A DNA stretch of 64,000 nt from Eudorina sp. 2006-703-Eu-15 (lineage: Eukaryota > Chlorophyta > Chlorophyceae > Chlamydomonadales > Volvocaceae). Shown piece by piece: positions 58,965 through 64,000 of this stretch (positions are counted from its first letter, which is position 1; every line of letters begins with the position of its first letter). The position numbers were made by a program, and so were the translations under genes. The notes beneath the pieces are model-generated. The model was given only the letters and a program-made list of their open reading frames with translations, was not told the origin of the DNA and did no database searches. The stretch is taken from positions 1,211,146 through 1,275,145 of the forward strand of contig BDSI01000013.1 in NCBI GenBank assembly GCA_003117195.1. The letters run 5' to 3'.

Positions 58965-59558
58965 TGGATCAAAAAGCAAATTGCTTGAACGCCGTCCCTT
59001 TTGCCTCAAGTTCTAGACCCAATTCGAACCGCCCCTCCCTCAGGCACTCCCGCTGGTAGCCCCTGTCGGTGTCAGCCCACACAACCGTACGGCATGGCTC
59101 TCCGCCTGCTCCCCCTGCGCCCCCGACACACGCCCAATAGCGACCCCACACATGAAATGTTTCAATGCCCGCTGCGTGTCACACATCTATACCTGGTCAT
59201 CGTAACTGCACCCGCGCAGCCACACCGGTATTCCACCAACAGCATATGTGCCCTCCGGGAGCCCGCGGCATCCCCACCAACCCACTGACGTACCACGCGC
59301 ACCTACCTCGGGGCTCGGGCCCGTACACACCACCGCTTCCTCGAGGCCACCGGGCGCCCGGCCCCTCCCCACCCACCTGCGCCAACATCCCCCCGTCGGT
59401 CACCGCTTCATTCCCTGGTCAGTGGCAGGGTGGGGGACGCGGCGTCCCACCCTCGCCATGCCACGTCACTAACGCACCATGGCTCGCAATCCTTCCAGCC
59501 CGCGCTTCCTCCCACCGCAGCCCGGACCCGACCCCAACCCCCATGTTTCTGGGGGCCC

Positions 59559-62500
59559 TCACGCGTCCTCCGCCGCCGGGGCCGCCCCGTCCGCCGCCTC
59601 CGCCGGCTTCTGCCCCTTGCCGCTGAGCGTGCTCTCTTTGGACCTGCTGTCCCGCTCCGCCACCATCAGCGCCGCCACGTCCTCAAGCTTGAACATGCCG
59701 TGGACCACGTTGTCGCGCGTGCGCACGTTGACGGTCTGCGCCGTCTTCTCCGCCTCGCCCACCACCAGGATGTAGTTGTACTGCGCCAGCTGCGCCTCCC
59801 GGACCTGTCCCGCGGCAGTGCGGCACCCACACGCACGGGAAGGTCACGGAGACGTCACGCGCTAGGGGGGGCCTCAATGGAGCGATACTGTTCGAACTTA
59901 CTGAGCGACGCTCAGACCCGTACCCGGCTGCATTCCCCCGGCGGCTCTGAGCTCGCACTCCGCCTCGACCCCCTGTGGTTACCTTACACCAGCCATGCCT
60001 GGCGCCAGCGCCACCCGCTGTCGTGTACCCACCCCACCGTCCTCCCTACCCTCACCACGGCAAAGGCAGACCGACGGCCAAGCAGGATGGAACCCCCTTC
60101 GCTCGCACAGCCCGGCCTGCGCAACCCGGCCTGCTGCAACCGGCAAGGTCTGCGAAAACCCCCAGTCCCCCCGGCCCCTCAACAAACCTTTCGATGGAGC
60201 CCAATCCTGACCTCGTTCCCATTCCTGGCCCACGCTGCCCTTCCCTCTTTACCCTCAACTGTGTCCCCAGAGCCGACGCATGCAGCACATGCCGCACCTT
60301 CTTCTGCATCTTGCGGTCGCTGGCGTCCACGTCACAGAACAGCCCGGCAGCCCGCAGCGCCCGCCGCACATCGAAGGCGTACTGGACGCTGTTCTCACTG
60401 ATGGGCACCACCATCACCTGGCGTTGGGGGCGGGGTAGGGGAGGCGGAGGGGCGTTGATACGGGAATCCGCCCCAGGGTGCCACGGCAAGTCAAGGAGGC
60501 AGCGTACCGTAACGACTATTTACAGCCGTGTACTTGTGTCCCGGCCCAGCACCGCAATCCCTTCAGCGCCATCGACAACACCTACACGCGGCCTGGCCCG
60601 CGCAAAGGCAGGGTGGGTCGCGACACGCACCCCGCAGCTGATCACGTCACCGTGCCACTCCGAAGAGCCCCCCTCCCACCCTCACCTGGCGCGGGTTGAG
60701 CCAGAAGGGCCACTTGCCCGCGAAGTGCTCCGTGAGGATGGCGAACATGCGCTCCACGCTGCCCAGCACGGCGCGGTGCACGATGACCGGCCGCTCCAGG
60801 GTGCCGCTCTCCGAGGCGTACTCCAGACCGAACCTGCCGGAACCGCACAAGACCGGTGCGGGATGAAAGTCGCAAGCAAGGGACCCGGGTACGCGGTAGC
60901 CAATATAACCCCTGGTATTTGGCCCCCCTCCCATTACACGCATATGCTACACACGGCCTGACCCAAGGGTGCACCAGACAAACAGCCTGGCCAGCTCCAG
61001 ATGCCAGAACGGAGGCCGGAGGCCGGGGACGGCACTGGGACGCGATTGCCAAAAGCACAGGTGCACATAGGTTCCGTCACCTATCGTCCCAAGCCGTCCC
61101 ACACGCGCCCGCGGAGGCGGACCTCCTCACCGGATGGGCAGCTGGAAGTCCAGCTGGACGGTGGCGCACTGGAACTTGCGGCGGAGGGCGTCGTACACCG
61201 TGATGTCGATCTTTGGGCCGTAGAAGGCGCCGTCACCCGGGTTGAGCACCCACTCCCTGACCAGCACCGGGACCAGTACCAGGACCAGGACGCGGACGAG
61301 GAGAGGTTGTGGATGTGTGCGGCGAGAGTGCCGACGGACAGGGTTGCGGTGGAGCCGAGACTGTCCGGTGACGAAGCGCGCAGCTCGACCGTTCCGAGCA
61401 GCACAAGACGACAGGACCGCGAAGGACAGCTGCCACGCGATCCCGCGGTCCGATCCCCGTATCCGTGCTGCCCCGGGTCAGCCCACCCACATACCCATAT
61501 CGCAATCACCGCGACACGTGCCGCCCACCTGGCCCACCCACCCACCCACCCACCTGCCCGTGGAATTGAGCGCCTCCGTGAGGGCCGCCTCCGCCTTGTT
61601 CCACAGCTCGACGTCGCCCAGGTAGCCCTCGGGCCGCGTGGAGAGCGCCATCGTGTAGTCCAGACCGAACACGTCGTACACCTCACCCAGCAGCTTCAGG
61701 AAGCCCTGCACCTCGCTCATCACCTGAGCCAGGGGCCAAGGCGGGGGGAGGCGGAGGAGGCGAGGGGTTGGATTCTAGGTCAGGCGGCGGCGGAAGTGGT
61801 GGCGTGGGAACGAGGTTACTGGCGGTCAACTTGACTGCCCGAACCAACACAACCGTTTAGGTTGCCAGGGTACCCTATCCTCTTCCTCCTCATGCGCCGC
61901 TTCCATCGCCCCGCCAAGGGAGGCACCAACACTGCTATTCTTGACAGCAAGGGTGGGTAATACAAGGCGGATGGCGCGGCCCCCCCCCACATCCTCCTTA
62001 TGCGGGCCAGTCGAACGCAACCTTCCCGGCGGGCGCCCGCACCCCAGCCGGCCCTCCTTTCCCCCGCTGTCGTTATCACGGCTAGCTTTCGACACGGCCC
62101 GACAACAACCGCCCCGACGGCCGCAGCAGCCCCACAGGAGGCCCCATGAGGCCGCACCTGGTCCGGCCTGCAGAAGATGTGCGCATCGTCCTGCTGGAAG
62201 CGGCGCACCCGGGTCAGCCCCTGGAGCGCGCCGCTGAACTCGTTGCGGTGCAGCACGCCGAAGTCCGCCAGGCGCAGGGGCAGTTCGCGGTAGGAGCGGG
62301 TGCGGTTGGCGAACATCAGGCAGTGGCCTGCAGACGGGGCAGGGGGTCGGGGGTTGGTGTCGGTAGAGCTTTGGTAGGCACGACAGAGGAACGCCGCTGG
62401 CTGCCAGGGCAGGGTTCCGATGAAAGGTTGGCAGTGCCAAGACCGCGCCCGACGCGATAGCAATGCGTCCACTTTGTGTGTCATCAACTGTGTTTCGACG

Positions 62501-63438
62501 GGAACCCCCTGGAACCGGTACAACCCACTGGTTGGGGTTGGGCTGAAGAGGTCAGATCAGGCGGGCCGCAGGGGCCGCATCAACAGCGGTACGTACCCGG
62601 GCAGTTCATGGGCTTGAGGCCGAACTCCTGCTTCTCAATCTCAAAGGCAAACATGTTTTCCCGGTAGTGGTCCGCGTGGCCCGACGTCTTCCACAGGTCG
62701 AAGTTGTAGATGTTGGGCGTGATGACCTCCTCGTACTCATACTGCCAGTACTTCTCCCTGACAGGTGCGGGGCGACAGCGGCACACGAGCACAGGTTGAC
62801 CACCCGCTTTGCGAGCCACCAGCGCTGTTGAGCCCTGCGGGCCCGTCTGGCCCCATGCGGCTATCGGGGTCCATCGAAACAATCCGCGAGCCACCCGTGG
62901 CCACGCCACCTCTAGGCCCTGGGACACACTCGCCCTGTTTGGGTCGGGCGGGTCTCTTCTGTCTTCTATGCACACTCGCCCCGGGGAACGGCGATGCGCC
63001 AACCGGGCAGAGAGTCGACCGTTTTGGAAGTGCATGGTCATGTCGGTCCCGCTCACATCCGGGGCGTCCCCACCCCTCCCAAGTGTCGAGGGCCCTGGGC
63101 GACGTGTGCAGTCGTGACGGCGCACCCCCTTCCTCGAGAAGAAAACCTGCTCACCAAAATACGGTCACGTCCGCATTGACCGCACCCACTGCATGCCTCG
63201 CTCCCTCCGTCCCTGCGCGTTCCAGGGTCCCCCTGTCGCCGCACCCCAAACCCTTATCGAGCGACGCGCTCGGCGCAGCCGGCTGCAGCCCCTGGAGCAG
63301 AGCTCACCTGATGAAGCCGACCAGGGTGTTGTAGATCCGGGCGCCGTGCGGCAGGAAGAAGCAGCTGCCCGGGGACAGCGGGTGGAAGAAGAACAGCTCC
63401 TGTTGCACGCCCAGCACGCGGTGATCGCGCTTCTTGGC
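59559..63438 (-). CDS. Threonyl-tRNA synthetase, C-terminal part
   Basis: Exons (minus order) 63308-63438, 62597-62757, 62158-62327, 61554-61723, 61131-61256, 60686-60833, 60298-60417 and 59559-59804 encode the last 423 residues. ThrRS charges tRNA-Thr with threonine. The catalytic core is complete from [30 protein letters not shown] (motif 1 region), MNCPGHC with the zinc-binding Cys, [20 protein letters not shown] and [12 protein letters not shown] with a zinc-site His, [37 protein letters not shown], then the anticodon-binding domain (VMVVPIS to [12 protein letters not shown]). A tail of about 20 residues rich in Ala and Glu replaces the usual short end. The N-terminal TGS and editing domains and the start must lie beyond the right edge. 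Whether it serves cytosol or organelles cannot be told from this part. Confidence 0.94.
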
Positions 63439-64000
63439 CTGTGGTGGGAAAGTGGGCGGGGATTAAAGCCCAGACACACCCAGTCCGGAGACAAATCGGC
63501 GGGGAGAGGATGGCTGGGTGGTGCGGTGAGTGAGTGTGACAACGCGGGTCGTACTGACATGACATGAACGTTACAGCGGACCCCAAAGGGACTTGCATGA
63601 GGGGCTGCCAAGCTGACGGGCAGAGCGGCGCAGCGATTCCCGCTGTGGTGGATGGGAGGCATCGGCCCTCGCCATACGCTGTTCGCCGGACGCACCCGGA
63701 ACACGGCTTCTGGTCTTGCCGGTGCGCCCCGGCACCAACGTATCCCAGTGCAGTGCTTGGCTCCCTCAGCACCTGCCCGTTGGCCAACCAGTTTGTACGG
63801 CCCGTATGCGCCTGCCTGAGTGCAGTTTCTCACCCGTTCGACCTTCTAAACCCTCTTACTCAGGCAGCGGTTTTTTCACGAGTCGCCAACCAAACTGTGC
63901 TTTCTTTGTCCGTGTCATGCTGTCATCGCATTTCGTCCGTGTAGTCGCACCTTCCAAGGCAACCGCAGCCCGTGTCCGCTCCCTCAGACCCCCAAACCCA
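63439..64000. other. Probable ThrRS intron, right edge
   Basis: No further ThrRS exon is recognisable here, so this is most likely intron. It holds a dispersed-repeat copy at 63564-63600. A plus-strand ATG at 63918 opens a frame resembling a targeting peptide to the window end, but it conflicts with an upstream continuation of ThrRS. Confidence 0.45.
63564..63600. repeat. Dispersed repeat, copy 5 (ThrRS intron)
   Basis: Preceded by gacatgacatgaacg, then ttacagcggaccccaaaggg, identical over the core to copies in the caleosin introns. Confidence 0.75.

Larger units (their letters stand above)
56497..59558. other. Three-kb convergent intergenic stretch
   Basis: Between the GTPase and ThrRS 3' ends. 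Contains one short dispersed-repeat copy (57080-57113), a small tandem duplication (58200-58243), an uncharacterised minus-strand frame (58497-58964) and a TGTAA at 58793-58797 on the minus strand that could serve ThrRS. A 256-codon minus frame at 57466-58236 has no protein-like features. Confidence 0.45.

Noticed and set aside
59010..59040. tRNA-like GGTTCGAA T-loop on the minus strand
   Set aside because: Flanking bases do not form a T stem, and no acceptor or anticodon stem is present.
59430..60961. Two plus-strand frames of over 320 codons
   Set aside because: Antisense to ThrRS exons and introns; Pro/Arg/His/Ser-rich noise.
63918..64000. Plus-strand ATG with targeting-peptide-like residues at the right edge
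   Set aside because: Only about 28 codons are visible, and it lies in the expected path of the remaining ThrRS 5' exons on the other strand.

Overview
The window reads as nuclear DNA of a green alga of the volvocine (Chlamydomonas/Volvox) type. The sequence is GC-rich, every recognisable gene is cut by many short GT-AG introns (a few GC-AG), TGTAA, the usual volvocine polyadenylation signal, lies downstream of most stops, and several products point to a plastid-bearing eukaryote: a Tat-targeted HCF136, a nuclear-encoded CysA-type sulfate permease ATPase, a caleosin and GPAT9. Gene models below were assembled by hand from splice sites, reading phase and protein-family similarity; in each multi-exon model called complete the exon lengths sum to an intact frame.

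Layout. 51-3172 (+): 3' part of an unrecognised gene with a Lys-rich start and AGF/AGY-type repeats. 5807-9521 (-): glycerol-3-phosphate acyltransferase GPAT9. 9953-15384 (+): major-facilitator transporter of the metabolite:H+ symporter type, divergent from GPAT9. 17235-25744 (+): NOP2/NSUN1 rRNA cytosine-5 methyltransferase in 14 exons. 25745-29825: about 4 kb with no firm gene, but one small ORF and a strong hairpin. 29826-32605 (-): 376-aa coiled-coil protein. 33302-35820 (-): GDA1/CD39 apyrase. 36129-36411 (-): a possible 51-aa microprotein gene. 36908-37431 (+): Pro/charged-rich protein, 5' end unresolved. 37900-38945 (-): ribosomal protein S27a fused to a strongly degenerate ubiquitin. 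39928-42542 (+): caleosin. 43712-46442 (-): photosystem II assembly factor HCF136. 46844-49642 (-): chloroplast sulfate transporter ATPase. 50445-56496 (+): GTPBP1/2-like translational GTPase with very large insertions. 56497-59558: about 3 kb between convergent genes, mostly empty. 59559-63438 (-): C-terminal 423 codons of a threonyl-tRNA synthetase that runs off the right edge.

There is no operon logic; the genes are housekeeping and organellar functions side by side. Two lipid genes (GPAT9, first step of glycerolipid synthesis, and caleosin, a lipid-droplet protein), three translation or ribosome genes (NOP2, S27a, ThrRS; GTPBP1-like could be a fourth) and two chloroplast genes (HCF136, sulfate permease ATPase) are present. 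GPAT9/MFS and sulfate ATPase/GTPBP share divergent promoter regions; NOP2 and the coiled-coil gene, the Pro-rich and S27a genes, caleosin and HCF136, and GTPBP and ThrRS are convergent. I see no CRISPR, prophage, integron or bacterial-type mobile element. The most unusual observations are the ubiquitin moiety that has lost nearly all ubiquitin lysines, the GTPase with an altered G4 motif and long low-complexity insertions, a near-perfect 76-nt hairpin at 27254-27329, and a dispersed repeat family found in introns and intergenic DNA.
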